DNA of 64,000 nucleotides from Candidatus Hydrogenedentota bacterium (GCA_029552745.1 JAKPDK010000184.1:551372-615371), one strand, 5' to 3'. Counted from the stretch's first letter, positions 1 through 10,158 are shown. Program-made: numbers and translations. Notes: generated by a model from the letters alone, not told the origin.

Positions 1-291
1 CCAAACCCCCAAACACAAGGTCCTTTGGTCTTGATAATTCTTTTCGTCAGCATTGACACGTTGATACCAGATGAGCACACCATTTGGGGCAGCGAACGTG
101 CTCACGGGCGCGTACCAGAGCTTCGGTTTGTTGGGATCAGGAGGGATCAACGGCAGAGTGCGCTCGGGTGCTTGCGGGGCTATCGCGGCGTTGGTCGCAT
201 ATTCCATCGTGCCCGGGTTCACAAAAGGCAAGACCACGTCAGTTTCAAAATATGCACTACTATATAGGAAAAGAATGCTCGCAACGACCAT
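1..291 (-). CDS. Partial hypothetical protein running off the left edge (N-terminal hydrophobic stretch)
   Basis: Hand translation of the minus strand gives an open frame MVVASILFLYSSAYFETDVVLPFVNPGTMEYATNAAIAPQAPERTLPLIPPDPNKPKLWYAPVSTFAAPNGVLIWYQRVNADEKNYQDQRT... with no stop to the edge; an alternative ATG is at 327. Confidence 0.45.
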   Translation of the reverse strand, partial: MVVASILFLYSSAYFETDVVLPFVNPGTMEYATNAAIAPQAPERTLPLIPPDPNKPKLWYAPVSTFAAPNGVLIWYQRVNADEKNYQDQRTLCLGVW

Positions 292-408
292 TATCGTTTC
301 CCCGCAGTTCCCTGTATGGTACGCCATGTTGGCGCAAAACACAAACCCATTTTCGGTAGAACCAACCATCCAAAGTGGCGCAGGCATTCTTGCCCCTGCC
401 CCCCGGTT

Positions 409-452
409 GTCATTGCGAGGAGTTCCGCCAGGCACGACGCGGCAATCCCCTT
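409..452 (+). repeat. Half copy of dispersed repeat family 1
   Basis: GTCATTGCGAGGAGTTCCGCCAGGCACGACGCGGCAATCCCCTTAA. Confidence 0.8.
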
Positions 453-499
453 AACCCGCCGGAAACGACATGGAGATAATCCTAATCAAGGACGCGGTA

Positions 500-520
500 G
501 GGCGAGTCGGTGACTCGCCC
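500..520. repeat. Family 3 intergenic palindrome
   Basis: GGGCGAGTC-ggt-GACTCGCCC perfect 9-bp stem. Confidence 0.7.
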
Positions 521-613
521 CTATCGGAGGACCGGGACGATCGTGTCCGTGACGCCGCACCACGTCACTTTGCTATAGTATGGTCTCAACCAACTCAAGA
601 AATGGGGAAATGT

Positions 614-2545
614 ATGTCAGAGGACAGACAGAACCAGACAATCACGTTCAGAAGTATTGTCCTCGGCCTTGTTTTGATCCCCATCAACGGCGTTTACCTC
701 ATTGCATCCGAGATCCTTTGGCTTACTTCGGCGCCGACTGCGCTGAGTCTTTTTTATAACGTTGTTTTTGTGCTGTTTTGGCTTGTCATCGCGAATCTCG
801 CCCTAAAACGTTTCAAACCCGCATGGGCACTTCAGCCGGGCGAACTTTTCGTAGTCTACACGATGCTTTCTATCGCCAGCGCCGTGTGTAGCATCGATAT
901 GCTAGACGTCTTGATTCCCACGATGGGTCACCTCTTTCATTTTCAACCCATCGAACAACAATACGACGACATCATGGCAAACCTACCGCGCTGGCTGGTG
1001 GTGCAAGACGAAGCCGCATTAAAAGGTTTTTACCTAGGCCAAGAGAGTATTTTTGACCCAGCCATGTTTCTGCCCTGGCTGAAGCCGTTGTTCCTATGGT
1101 TCTGGTTCATTCTGGCTCTTTTCGCGGTGATGGGTGGGCTCATCCTCACCCTTCGGGTTCCCTGGACAAAACACGAAAAGCTCGCGTACCCGATCATCCA
1201 AGTACCGATGGTCTTAATCACACAACCAGCATCCCTTTTCACCAACCGACTTTTTTGGGCGGGCTTTTTGACAGTCGCTGCCATAGATTTTGTCAATGGC
1301 ATGAACTTTTTCTACCCAACCATCCCCCAAATACCCCTCGTGAAGTTGGTCGACCTCGTAACCTTGTTCCCCGAACGTCCCTGGGCAGCCATGGGACGTA
1401 CCATGGTTTCCTTGTATCCCTTTGCCGTTGCGCTTTGTTTTTTCATGCCCACAGATCTCGTTTTCTCCTGCTGGTTCTTTTATTTTGTCTTCAAAGCCCA
1501 ACGCGTCGCCGCCAGTTACTTCGGTGTCCACGGCATGAGCGGCTTTCCCTATATCGGCGAACAAACCTGCGGCGGGTACTACGCGCTGGCGTTCGCCGCG
1601 CTGTGGGTGTGCCGCAGACACCTCCTGCGCACCATCCGACTTGCCGTGGGCTTGCCTTGCGAAACCACGGAACCGGGAGAACGGGCGGAAACTCGCCTGG
1701 CACTCACGTTGATCTTAGTCGGATTCCTCTTTCTCATTTTCTTCAGCGTGTACCAAGGCATGACACCCGCCATCGCCCTGTTCTTTTTCCTGTCCTATTT
1801 TCTCATCGCGGTGGCAATCACCCGCATGCGCGCCGAGTTGGGCTACTTATCTCACGACCTCCACTTTATCGGACCGCAATTTCAAATCGTTAATGCCATC
1901 GGACAACCCGAAATGGCGCAGCGTTTCCCCCGCGACCTTGTCCTTTTCGGACTCTACCATTTCATCACCCGCGCTTACCGATCTCACCCAATGCCCCACG
2001 GGCTGGAAGCCCTCCGCATTGCGGAACGCCTTGACATGAACCGTCGCCGTTATCTTATCGCCATGGCACTCGCCACTATATTTGGGATTGTCGGGGCGTA
2101 CTGGGCAATTCTTTATGTATTCACAAAATATGGCGCTTCCAACATCTCGATGATCGGTGAATGGCTCGGACGAGAGACATGGACCTTTGTCAATCGCTGG
2201 TTTACTGCTCCCGAAAAGCACGTGCCCTACCCCACCTACGCCATTTTAGTCGGTGTCCTCGTCGGGCTCGGGCTCGCGGTCCTTCGCCTCAACCTCGTTT
2301 GGTGGCCCTTTCATCCTGTAGGCTACGCCGTCAGTGGCTCGTGGTCGATGGACCAGCTCTGGGCGTGTTTCCTCGCTGCATGGATCATGAAAGTGTTACT
2401 ACTCCGCTATGGCGGCGCAAAGGCATACCGCGCTGCCTGGCCCTTACTTATAGGCATCATCCTCGGCGATTTTATAGCCGGCAACGCCTGGACTATTTTT
2501 GGATTGATCACAGAACAAGACGTTTATCACTTTTGGCCCTATTGA
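614..2545 (+). CDS. Large polytopic membrane protein of uncharacterised family (DUF6784/6785-like, unverified)
   Basis: ORF 470-2545; likely start at MSEDRQNQT; many hydrophobic segments. Confidence 0.75.
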   Translation: MSEDRQNQTITFRSIVLGLVLIPINGVYLIASEILWLTSAPTALSLFYNVVFVLFWLVIANLALKRFKPAWALQPGELFVVYTMLSIASAVCSIDMLDVLIPTMGHLFHFQPIEQQYDDIMANLPRWLVVQDEAALKGFYLGQESIFDPAMFLPWLKPLFLWFWFILALFAVMGGLILTLRVPWTKHEKLAYPIIQVPMVLITQPASLFTNRLFWAGFLTVAAIDFVNGMNFFYPTIPQIPLVKLVDLVTLFPERPWAAMGRTMVSLYPFAVALCFFMPTDLVFSCWFFYFVFKAQRVAASYFGVHGMSGFPYIGEQTCGGYYALAFAALWVCRRHLLRTIRLAVGLPCETTEPGERAETRLALTLILVGFLFLIFFSVYQGMTPAIALFFFLSYFLIAVAITRMRAELGYLSHDLHFIGPQFQIVNAIGQPEMAQRFPRDLVLFGLYHFITRAYRSHPMPHGLEALRIAERLDMNRRRYLIAMALATIFGIVGAYWAILYVFTKYGASNISMIGEWLGRETWTFVNRWFTAPEKHVPYPTYAILVGVLVGLGLAVLRLNLVWWPFHPVGYAVSGSWSMDQLWACFLAAWIMKVLLLRYGGAKAYRAAWPLLIGIILGDFIAGNAWTIFGLITEQDVYHFWPY

Positions 2546-2645
2546 CCAATCCTACGGTTGTCTTGCCAATATTGCCACAGGCTGCAAATATTTCTATGGC
2601 GTTCCCTGGGTAAAACTAACTTCGTACCGAACGGTTGAGGGGTAA

Positions 2646-2665
2646 GGGCGAGGCATGCCTCGCCC
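2646..2665. repeat. Family 3 intergenic palindrome
   Basis: GGGCGAGGCATGCCTCGCCC, perfect 20-bp palindrome followed by CCTACGGGG. Confidence 0.75.
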
Positions 2666-2801
2666 CTACGGGGAGGGTGGCATGTGTACGGAGAAGGGGT
2701 TTCTGGGCAAAGACCGGGAGGGCGAGCACGGGGATTCGCCCCTACGAGGGATCCAAGGGGCGGGTTTTACCCGAGCTTGTTGGGTTCGGTGTCCCGCCGG
2801 T

Positions 2802-2845
2802 GTCATTGCGAGGAGTGCCACCAGGCACGACGCGGCAATCCCCTC
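2802..2845 (+). repeat. Half copy of dispersed repeat family 1
   Basis: GTCATTGCGAGGAGTGCCACCAGGCACGACGCGGCAATCCCCTC. Confidence 0.8.
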
Positions 2846-3060
2846 AGGTAACCGAAAGTGACCACACAAGGTAGCACAGGCATTCTTGCCTGTGACGCGA
2901 TAATGTCTCGGATACCATGATAAACCTCTCTGAACTCTCCTTTTCCGCCATGGTTCGCCGTTCCGACGCCACCGCAGTCCTTGTAAATTGCTTCCTGACG
3001 GCTCCTAATGCCAAACTAAGGACTTCGACGAAACGTTTATAAATAATAACTTGGAGATTT

Positions 3061-5766
3061 TTGATGCAGTCCTTGGCTTCATTTTGTTTTTCATTGCTCA
3101 TGACGTACACCGCGTTGGTTGGGCCGGAGGGAATTAACCTGGAAAATAAGCATATCCATGTGACTGCCGCTAGTTCGGAAGGCGCGCTTGTTGAAGAGTT
3201 CCGACTCGTGGCGACAAATCATGATCTGGCTGGAAAGGAGGGTATGTTTCAGGAAGGTTTTGGGATCGGGAGTTTTTACGTGCCCAACCGGCGGCTGAAC
3301 GAACGCATCGAAGTTTTGGAAGACGTCACAGACCACGCTGCGTTTCGGTACTCCTACGATTGCGATGGACCCAATATCAAAAACCTTCACGTGACAAGAA
3401 CTGTTGAGTTTTTCGACGATCGCTCCGGAATCCGAGTCACTTGGCAAGTCGAGAACCGCGGCGATGAGGATCAATGGATCGCCCCGTGGGTGCGGTGTGA
3501 TGTGGCTCCGGGCGGGACGTTCGATTCCCGCGACCGGTTCGACGTGCCTACGCCCGACGGCATTGTTCAACCCCGTCGGAACACCTATGTGCCGGCTAGT
3601 CGTAATTGGGTCGCCGCAACAGACCCCGTTGCAAAAGAAACCGTCTACGGTGTCTTTAATGCCGAAGAACTGCACTCCTTCCTCATTCTTTATGACCTCG
3701 AAGATTCCACCGCGGCGTTTCAAGCCGCCTTTGTGCCGCGTGTGCTGGCCAAAGGACAAAAGTGGCAGACAATCTACTATGTAAATGCCGTTCGCGGGTT
3801 AGAGTATGTGGACTTCGCGTCCGAAGAGTTTGCCGTCCAAGTCGAATACGCGCCGGGCCTGCTACGGACCTACTTTGCTCCGGCGCAACCCCTCGCTTCT
3901 GCCGTCATCCGTACCCGCATCCGTTCGGGCGACGACGTTCAAAAACTGCCAGATAAACAATTCGACTTTAACCCTCCCACCATCGTCCGCTGCACCTACG
4001 ATTGGCGGGCACCCGTCGACGGAATGTACGAACTGCTTGCTCAGATGGAACAACAAGGGAAACCCCTCGCGCTCGGCAAAGACACCGCTTCCCCGCACGG
4101 AGGTATCGACACCTACTTCATCGCCGGTACCCCATCCAGCGTCGTCTTCGAACCGTGGACCGATGCGCCGTACCAATTGGATCACGGCGGCAGAAAGTTG
4201 AAACGTCAACCTGCCGTTGTGCTTGAGAACCTGCACGCGTGGGCCGAATCTTCCCTGACAAAAGTCTTCCGCGAAGATATCCTTGTACCCATAGGCACGC
4301 CCAACCCTACCGCGTCAATCTCTTTAGCTAAAAATGAACATGAATCGTTTCAAATCGTGTTGCGTGCCGCTGGCAGCACCCCCATCACCCAGGTATCTGT
4401 TCGTGTCCATGATCTCGTAAATGCGTCAGGCAGTTCTACCATTCCGGCACAAGATATCACTGCAAGACGCGTCGGCTACTACCCCGTGCGCATCCCCACG
4501 CATTTCGAGACCCCCACAGGCGATTGGCCTGATCCGCTCCTACCTGACGATCCCTTCACCGTACCCGCAGGGGAGTGTGTACCCCTCTGGTTTACCGTCT
4601 ATGCCCGTCCCGACTTGACACCGGGCATATATAAGGGACTGATCGAGATTACCGCTGCGGAGGTTCCACCCGTCGAATTGTTTCTGGAGGCACGTGTTCG
4701 GGGGTTCTCTCTTCCAGATACGCCCCGACTAAAAACGGACATCGGTTTTCTACCAGAAATCGCCCTTGCGCAATCCAAATCGCTTGGGTACCAAGGGTCC
4801 CTCGTGGAATTGATTACAGCATACAAACAAGACGCCTTCGCCCACCGCGTCACGTTGCGGGAAATCGCGCAGCTTCCCCCGGAAAACCCCGACTACACTG
4901 CGGCGCTTCGCAACTTTGAACGCGCTTTCTCGGACTTGACACGCCGCGGCGCAACGACGTTTGCCGTGCCACCCTCACTCATCGATGTACCCGACCAACT
5001 AAAACAAGCCGACGATTTCGTGGCCTCTCATAACCTATCCAAACGCGCGTTCTGTCCGCTTACAGACCAACCCGCTCGTCCCGCCTGGCCTAGACTTCTC
5101 GAACGGATGCAACTCTGGAAAACCACCGCCCCAAACATCCCCGTCATGGTTACCACGTATGGTCTCGAGCCGTTTTTGCCGGATGCTCTGGATATCTGGG
5201 CGGTACATCTACCCGTCATGGATACAACCAACAATCGCCGAATTCTCGAACGCGTTCAAGCTGGCGGAGAAGTCTGGCTTTACGTCAATCATGAGCCCGC
5301 GCGACCTTACCCCAACCTCTTCATCGATTTCGAAAGCATCGAGCACCGCATCCTCTTCTGGCAGGCATGGGCGCTCGGTGCAAAAGGCTTTCATTACGCC
5401 AGTATCAACGCCGCAGAGCCTTCCCAGAATCCCTATACGGATCAGCTTGACATCACCCCGTCCAACGGCAACGGCTTTCTGGTCTACCCCGGCAAAAATG
5501 GACCCATCGCCTCCATCCGCTGGGAAAACATCCGCGACGGCATAGACGACTACGATTATCTCACTATCTTTCACGAACTTCTCGCAAAACTCGAAAAAAC
5601 CTCACCCACTGACCCGTTGATCAAACGTGCGCGAGCCGCTGCCAACCTAAACGAAATCATGCCGAGCCTTGTCGGTTTTTCCCGCGACCCGAACGTCCTG
5701 CTCAACAAGCGTGAGGAACTCGCAGCATTAATCGAAGAGATGACAAAGAAGATACTCGCCAAATAA
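3061..5766 (+). CDS. Secreted DUF4091 / GH123-like protein
   Basis: 901 aa; C-terminal LGAKGFHYASIN...SIRWENIRDGIDDYDYL is characteristic of DUF4091 proteins. Confidence 0.75.
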   Translation: MMQSLASFCFSLLMTYTALVGPEGINLENKHIHVTAASSEGALVEEFRLVATNHDLAGKEGMFQEGFGIGSFYVPNRRLNERIEVLEDVTDHAAFRYSYDCDGPNIKNLHVTRTVEFFDDRSGIRVTWQVENRGDEDQWIAPWVRCDVAPGGTFDSRDRFDVPTPDGIVQPRRNTYVPASRNWVAATDPVAKETVYGVFNAEELHSFLILYDLEDSTAAFQAAFVPRVLAKGQKWQTIYYVNAVRGLEYVDFASEEFAVQVEYAPGLLRTYFAPAQPLASAVIRTRIRSGDDVQKLPDKQFDFNPPTIVRCTYDWRAPVDGMYELLAQMEQQGKPLALGKDTASPHGGIDTYFIAGTPSSVVFEPWTDAPYQLDHGGRKLKRQPAVVLENLHAWAESSLTKVFREDILVPIGTPNPTASISLAKNEHESFQIVLRAAGSTPITQVSVRVHDLVNASGSSTIPAQDITARRVGYYPVRIPTHFETPTGDWPDPLLPDDPFTVPAGECVPLWFTVYARPDLTPGIYKGLIEITAAEVPPVELFLEARVRGFSLPDTPRLKTDIGFLPEIALAQSKSLGYQGSLVELITAYKQDAFAHRVTLREIAQLPPENPDYTAALRNFERAFSDLTRRGATTFAVPPSLIDVPDQLKQADDFVASHNLSKRAFCPLTDQPARPAWPRLLERMQLWKTTAPNIPVMVTTYGLEPFLPDALDIWAVHLPVMDTTNNRRILERVQAGGEVWLYVNHEPARPYPNLFIDFESIEHRILFWQAWALGAKGFHYASINAAEPSQNPYTDQLDITPSNGNGFLVYPGKNGPIASIRWENIRDGIDDYDYLTIFHELLAKLEKTSPTDPLIKRARAAANLNEIMPSLVGFSRDPNVLLNKREELAALIEEMTKKILAK

Positions 5767-5884
5767 GGCTCAGAGACTATCGTGACGGCAGGATACCCCT
5801 GTCCAAATTTCACCGGAACCCGCAATACCCTTGGATGGAGGGACGCGTTTCACCGCGTCCAAATTCATACCGCCCCAACGCGCC

Positions 5885-6024
5885 GTCATTGCGAGGAGTG
5901 CCGTCAGGCACGACGTGGCAATCCCCTCGGGAGTTCGGGGGTGACCCTGCCTTTGCCTGAGGCCCTCTTGCGCTACGCGGTTAAGGGGATTGCTTCGTCG
6001 CTCGGGGACTCGCTCCTCGCAATC
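5885..6024 (-). repeat. Full copy of dispersed repeat family 1 (TIR element, about 140 bp)
   Basis: GTCATTGCGAGGAGTGCC...GGGGACTCGCTCCTCGCAATCA; reverse complement aligns along its length with 9679-9824. Confidence 0.85.
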
Positions 6025-6275
6025 AAGGCAGGAGGCAGTGCACGGAAGGGGCCGTCCACGACGGTGCCGTGCCCCTGCAAAACAGGCGGAGGAGGTGGGT
6101 CCAATCCCCAAAAACCTTATTTTTATGCGGAACCGTCACATTGTGATAGAATGTGGTTCGTGTTAAAATAGTTTACATAAACTCTAGAAACTTTTTACGA
6201 AATCTAGGGATAATCTATAACTAGAAGGAGCGACAAGGCGTACGTCGGTGCTTCAGGGCGACGTCTTAAGACGTT

Positions 6276-6947
6276 ATGGCGGAAGGATTAAACAAGGCTA
6301 CAGCGCAGGAGAAAGCTGGTCGATTTTTCGTTATCGACCGGAACGAGGCTCCTTTGTCTGCCTTGAGCGACGAAGAGTTGATGTTGCGGTATGCGGACGG
6401 TTCCGAGGAAGCTTTTGAAGAACTGGTACGACGGCGGCATAAGGGAATCCTGAATTACATGTTTCGCATGGTGCAGAACAGTCAAATCGCCGAGGAGTTG
6501 ACGCAAGAGGTCTTTCTCGCGCTTGTCCAAAACGCGGAACGTTACCAACCCACTGCCAAGTTTACCACCTATCTTTACAAAATTGCCTCCAACATCGTGG
6601 CGAAGGAATGGTCGAAAAGCAAACGTCGTCCGCAGGTTTTTCGCTTGCCAGGTTGGTTGAGCAGTGACGAGGAAGATGTCCTGGAATTGATTGATCAAGT
6701 GGAGGATGAGCGGGCAGATTTTGCCAGGAAATTAGAACGCGACGAAGTTTCAGAAGTCGTGAACGATGCGTTGAAACGTGTTCCGGAGCCATACCGGGAA
6801 GCGTTTGTCCTTCACCGAATGCAAGACCTATCGTATGAGGACGTCGCGGCAATTATGGACGCGCCGGTGGGCACCGTAAAATCGCGCGTGTTTCGCGCAG
6901 AACAAATGCTCCGTCCTCTTCTGAAACGGGTAAAGAAAGATTTATGA
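6276..6947 (+). CDS. ECF-type RNA polymerase sigma factor
   Basis: FEELVRRRHKGILNYMFRMVQNSQIAEELTQEVFLALVQNAERYQP plus region 4 YREAFVLHRMQDLSYEDVAAIMDAPVGTVKSRVFRAEQML. Confidence 0.93.
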   Translation: MAEGLNKATAQEKAGRFFVIDRNEAPLSALSDEELMLRYADGSEEAFEELVRRRHKGILNYMFRMVQNSQIAEELTQEVFLALVQNAERYQPTAKFTTYLYKIASNIVAKEWSKSKRRPQVFRLPGWLSSDEEDVLELIDQVEDERADFARKLERDEVSEVVNDALKRVPEPYREAFVLHRMQDLSYEDVAAIMDAPVGTVKSRVFRAEQMLRPLLKRVKKDL

Positions 6948-6957
6948 GGATATCGGC

Positions 6958-7644
6958 ATGAGCCACCCCAGCGCCAGGGAGTTGTTCGAGTATGCTGAGC
7001 TACTAGCAGATGGCGCCCATGTTATTCCTGCTGCGCACGCACGCCATGTGGCACGCTGTGCGCGCTGCGCGGCAGAGGTGGAACGAATCCGTGCTTCTTT
7101 GGCCTATGTGGCACGAAGCGCAGCGCTGGAGCCGACCGAAGAATGCACGCGGCGGATTCTGGCGGCTGCCCGAGAGGCACGAAAACGTCCCTCAAACAAA
7201 ACAAAACCTGTTATTTCCGGGCTGCGGACAGTTTGGGGTATCACAAAAGCATTTGCATGCGCCGCAACGGTGCTGCTGATGGCAGGGGTATCGTTCCACG
7301 CCGTCCTGAACCAAGCCTCCTCATCTTCCGTCTCTGCCGCCGTTTCCCGCTCCCCGGTGCCCGTGTTGGTTTCTCAGAATCCGGTCGTGTCGCCGCAACT
7401 CGTCGGAAAAGTGTCCCGGGAGATCGGTGAACTCGCTTCCGTGCTGCAAAAAACGTCCCCCAAACAGACGCCAGCAGAATGGCGGAACCGCCGTTTTGCA
7501 TTGGCTGTACGCGAAGATATCACGGCGGCTTCGCAGGCGTTGGAACGTAACCCGGGCTGCGAACGGGCTCTGGATATGATGACACTAAACTTAACCCGCC
7601 AAGCGGACGTATTGAAGACCATCTACGTCGAACGTACATTATGA
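6958..7644 (+). CDS. Putative anti-sigma factor with one TM segment
   Basis: Immediately downstream of the sigma gene; HARHVARCARCAAEVE zinc-finger-like motif; central hydrophobic segment. Confidence 0.7.
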   Translation: MSHPSARELFEYAELLADGAHVIPAAHARHVARCARCAAEVERIRASLAYVARSAALEPTEECTRRILAAAREARKRPSNKTKPVISGLRTVWGITKAFACAATVLLMAGVSFHAVLNQASSSSVSAAVSRSPVPVLVSQNPVVSPQLVGKVSREIGELASVLQKTSPKQTPAEWRNRRFALAVREDITAASQALERNPGCERALDMMTLNLTRQADVLKTIYVERTL

Positions 7645-7651
7645 CATTCGT

Positions 7652-9583
7652 ATGATTTTCTCAAAAAGAAAGAGCGTCGGGACCGGGGTCTTGACGCTTG
7701 TTTTATTCTGGACGGGACACGCTATCGCCCAGACGAGTTCGGCAGGTTCCTTTTTCGAGACAATTTCCCGCACGTTGAGCCGCATCGGGGATAAAACCCA
7801 AGAGCTCTTGGCGCCAGCTTTTGGTCCTGTCGGCGGCAATGAGATCCTAGATTTCCGCGATAAAACAGTAGCGCGACGAGAACTCGTTCGCCATATCGAG
7901 GCGCCCCAAGGCACGACCCTATTTGTTGCCAACGAGTTTGGACACATTGAGATAGAGACATGGCGTGAACCGGTAGTTCAAGTGCGCGCAGAAATCCTGG
8001 CAGGGGCACAGACGTTCGACCTGGCGCAACAACTCGCCAATGCCATCGACGTCCAACTAGCCGCAACCGAGAAACACATTGACGTCCGAACGCGCTATCC
8101 CGATATGCGTGAAATTGGGGACATCGCAAAAACGGTCAATTGTAAGATTACCCTGCCGGCGTTTGTGAGCGTAGAATGCACCAACAATTTCGGGGATATT
8201 CGCATCAAAGATGTCCAAGCGCCTGTGGTGCTAGATTGCCGCTACGGTGCGGTCGAGTTGCAGAATATCGGGGGTACCGTACGTGCTCGAGCACGCGGCG
8301 AGTTCCCGCTGCGTGTGAATGGATTAAAAGGCGGCGGTACCTTTGAACTCTGGCGCACCCAAGCGGAATTCCGAAACGTTTCCCAGAATCTCAAGGTTTT
8401 GAACTTTTTCGGGACCATTACTATCGATGATCTCAGCGATGCTGTTGAAGCCGATATTACAAACGATAGCGGACCTATCCGAGTGGTGCTTGCGGATGAC
8501 AAGGTGCCGGATGTGCAGGCCTCTGTCTTTTTTGGGTCTTTGAAATCGGACATCCCCATGAATCCAACAACCAGCGGCGACTTAATATCCGGACGCAGCA
8601 CAAGTACACAATCCAACCAACGCCTCTTCTTGAGCACGACATTCGGCGACATTGAGATTGTGCGTCGCGAAAAGAATGCAGCGGCGCCGCAGCAACAGAA
8701 CGATACCGCGGGCGATTACATGGAAAGTACTTTACCCGAAATCGAACAACTGTTAGCAGAAGGTACGCCTGTCGTCATCGATCTCGAACAGGCAAATGTT
8801 CGGATAGAGGGTGTTGACGAAAACCATGTGCAGGTAACCGGTTCTCAAGTGATGCGCATGAAACCCGGTAGCGACCCGCGTCTTGCAGCAGAAGCCCTCA
8901 CCTTGAGGTTAGAGCCTGCGGAAAACGGCTTGCGAGTGATAGGGAAAGCTCGGGACAACCTAGAAGCACTCGGGTGCACCTACTACCGGTTCGAACTGCA
9001 AATCAAGTGCCCGCGAACCTCCCCTGTATCCGTCAAAAACGTATCCGGGGTTACCACGATCCGCGGACTCGGGGACAAAATATCTATAGAACAGACCGAA
9101 GGGCGGGTAACCATTGAAAATTGCAAGAGTCCGATGGAAATTCACCTGGCACGGGGTGATTTACAGATTAACGAATGTGCTGGACCCGTGACTGCAACGG
9201 TGGACACAGGGAATGTGAGCACGCGTAAAGTGTTCGAAAGCCAGACTATCACTGCGGGACAAGGGAAAACCGTGCTCGATTCTCCTGGAAATGGCCTCAC
9301 CGTGCGGCAACGCGGAGGCGATGTACGCTTGTTGCCTCTCGACGGCATTTTGGGAGATTTTGACGTAAAAGCAGAGGGAGGGAATATCAGTATTCTCATC
9401 CCCGATTCGAGTGACGCCGTCCTGCTAGTTACCGCGCGAAATGGAAACGTTCGTACTGCATACCCTTTGACTGGGGAAATTGGCAGAGATTTTCAACGCC
9501 TCCAAGGTAGACTGCGCCCCGAAGGCGAGGGGAAATACCGCGTGGTATTAGAAACGGTCGGTGGGGATATTATCGTGGACTGA
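7652..9583 (+). CDS. DUF4097-type beta-strand repeat secreted/surface protein
   Basis: 643 aa with signal peptide and repeated short beta-strand patterns (FGDIEIVRR, GNVSTRKV, GGNISILIPDSSDAVL). Confidence 0.7.
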   Translation: MIFSKRKSVGTGVLTLVLFWTGHAIAQTSSAGSFFETISRTLSRIGDKTQELLAPAFGPVGGNEILDFRDKTVARRELVRHIEAPQGTTLFVANEFGHIEIETWREPVVQVRAEILAGAQTFDLAQQLANAIDVQLAATEKHIDVRTRYPDMREIGDIAKTVNCKITLPAFVSVECTNNFGDIRIKDVQAPVVLDCRYGAVELQNIGGTVRARARGEFPLRVNGLKGGGTFELWRTQAEFRNVSQNLKVLNFFGTITIDDLSDAVEADITNDSGPIRVVLADDKVPDVQASVFFGSLKSDIPMNPTTSGDLISGRSTSTQSNQRLFLSTTFGDIEIVRREKNAAAPQQQNDTAGDYMESTLPEIEQLLAEGTPVVIDLEQANVRIEGVDENHVQVTGSQVMRMKPGSDPRLAAEALTLRLEPAENGLRVIGKARDNLEALGCTYYRFELQIKCPRTSPVSVKNVSGVTTIRGLGDKISIEQTEGRVTIENCKSPMEIHLARGDLQINECAGPVTATVDTGNVSTRKVFESQTITAGQGKTVLDSPGNGLTVRQRGGDVRLLPLDGILGDFDVKAEGGNISILIPDSSDAVLLVTARNGNVRTAYPLTGEIGRDFQRLQGRLRPEGEGKYRVVLETVGGDIIVD

Positions 9584-9678
9584 CCACGAGGCACGACCGC
9601 TCCGAAACCAATCGCTTGTATAAGTTCACAAACGTTTTCACTGCATCGAGGAGGTAGACCAGGCTCATACGCCCGGTT

Positions 9679-9824
9679 GTCATTGCGAGGAGCGAGTCTC
9701 CGAATGACGAAGCAATCCCCTCAACCGCACAGCGCAAGAGAACCTCGGGCTAAACAGAGTCCGGAGCATCTCCGAATTCCCAAGGAGAATGCCACGTCGC
9801 CCCTTCGGGGCTCCTCGCAATGAC
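9679..9824 (+). repeat. Full copy of dispersed repeat family 1 (146 bp, 15-bp perfect TIR)
   Basis: GTCATTGCGAGGAGC at 9679-9693 and GCTCCTCGCAATGAC at 9810-9824. Confidence 0.9.
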
Positions 9825-9870
9825 AGGGACGGGCAACACCGCAATAGGACGACGTAATACGAAAAAACAA

Positions 9871-10025
9871 GTAATGTCAAATACTCAAGAGGTTCGTGAA
9901 CGGCTCCATCATACTTTTGGACGCCATGCGGCGGTTCCTTTCCCTTAAGGATCTTCATGGAAAGTCCTCTCTTCAGTTTCTCATCCAATATAATAAAAGG
10001 GCAAAAGGCACTAGACGAATACATC
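9871..10025 (-). repeat. Dispersed repeat family 2, long copy
   Basis: Minus strand GTATTCGTCTAGTGCCTTTTGCCC...GATGAGAAACTGAAGAGAGGACTTTCCATGAAGATCCTTAAGGGAAAGGAACCG...GAACCTCTTGAGTATTTG aligns without gaps to 41782-41940. Confidence 0.85.
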
Positions 10026-10158
10026 GTTTTTACGCAAGCGTACATTTTCGTATATACTCAATACTGGAGTTATAATTTTAAGGTGCGATCACATAATGTT
10101 CTATGGGGACTCAGGACGCGCGACTTCAAAAAGAAAAGTGTAAAACAGGCGGGAACGC

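Noticed and set aside
9680-10045. 121-aa minus-strand ORF upstream of the GAF gene
   Set aside because: Composed of dispersed repeat families 1 and 2; kept as repeats. A coding ancestry for family 2 is listed only as a hypothesis.
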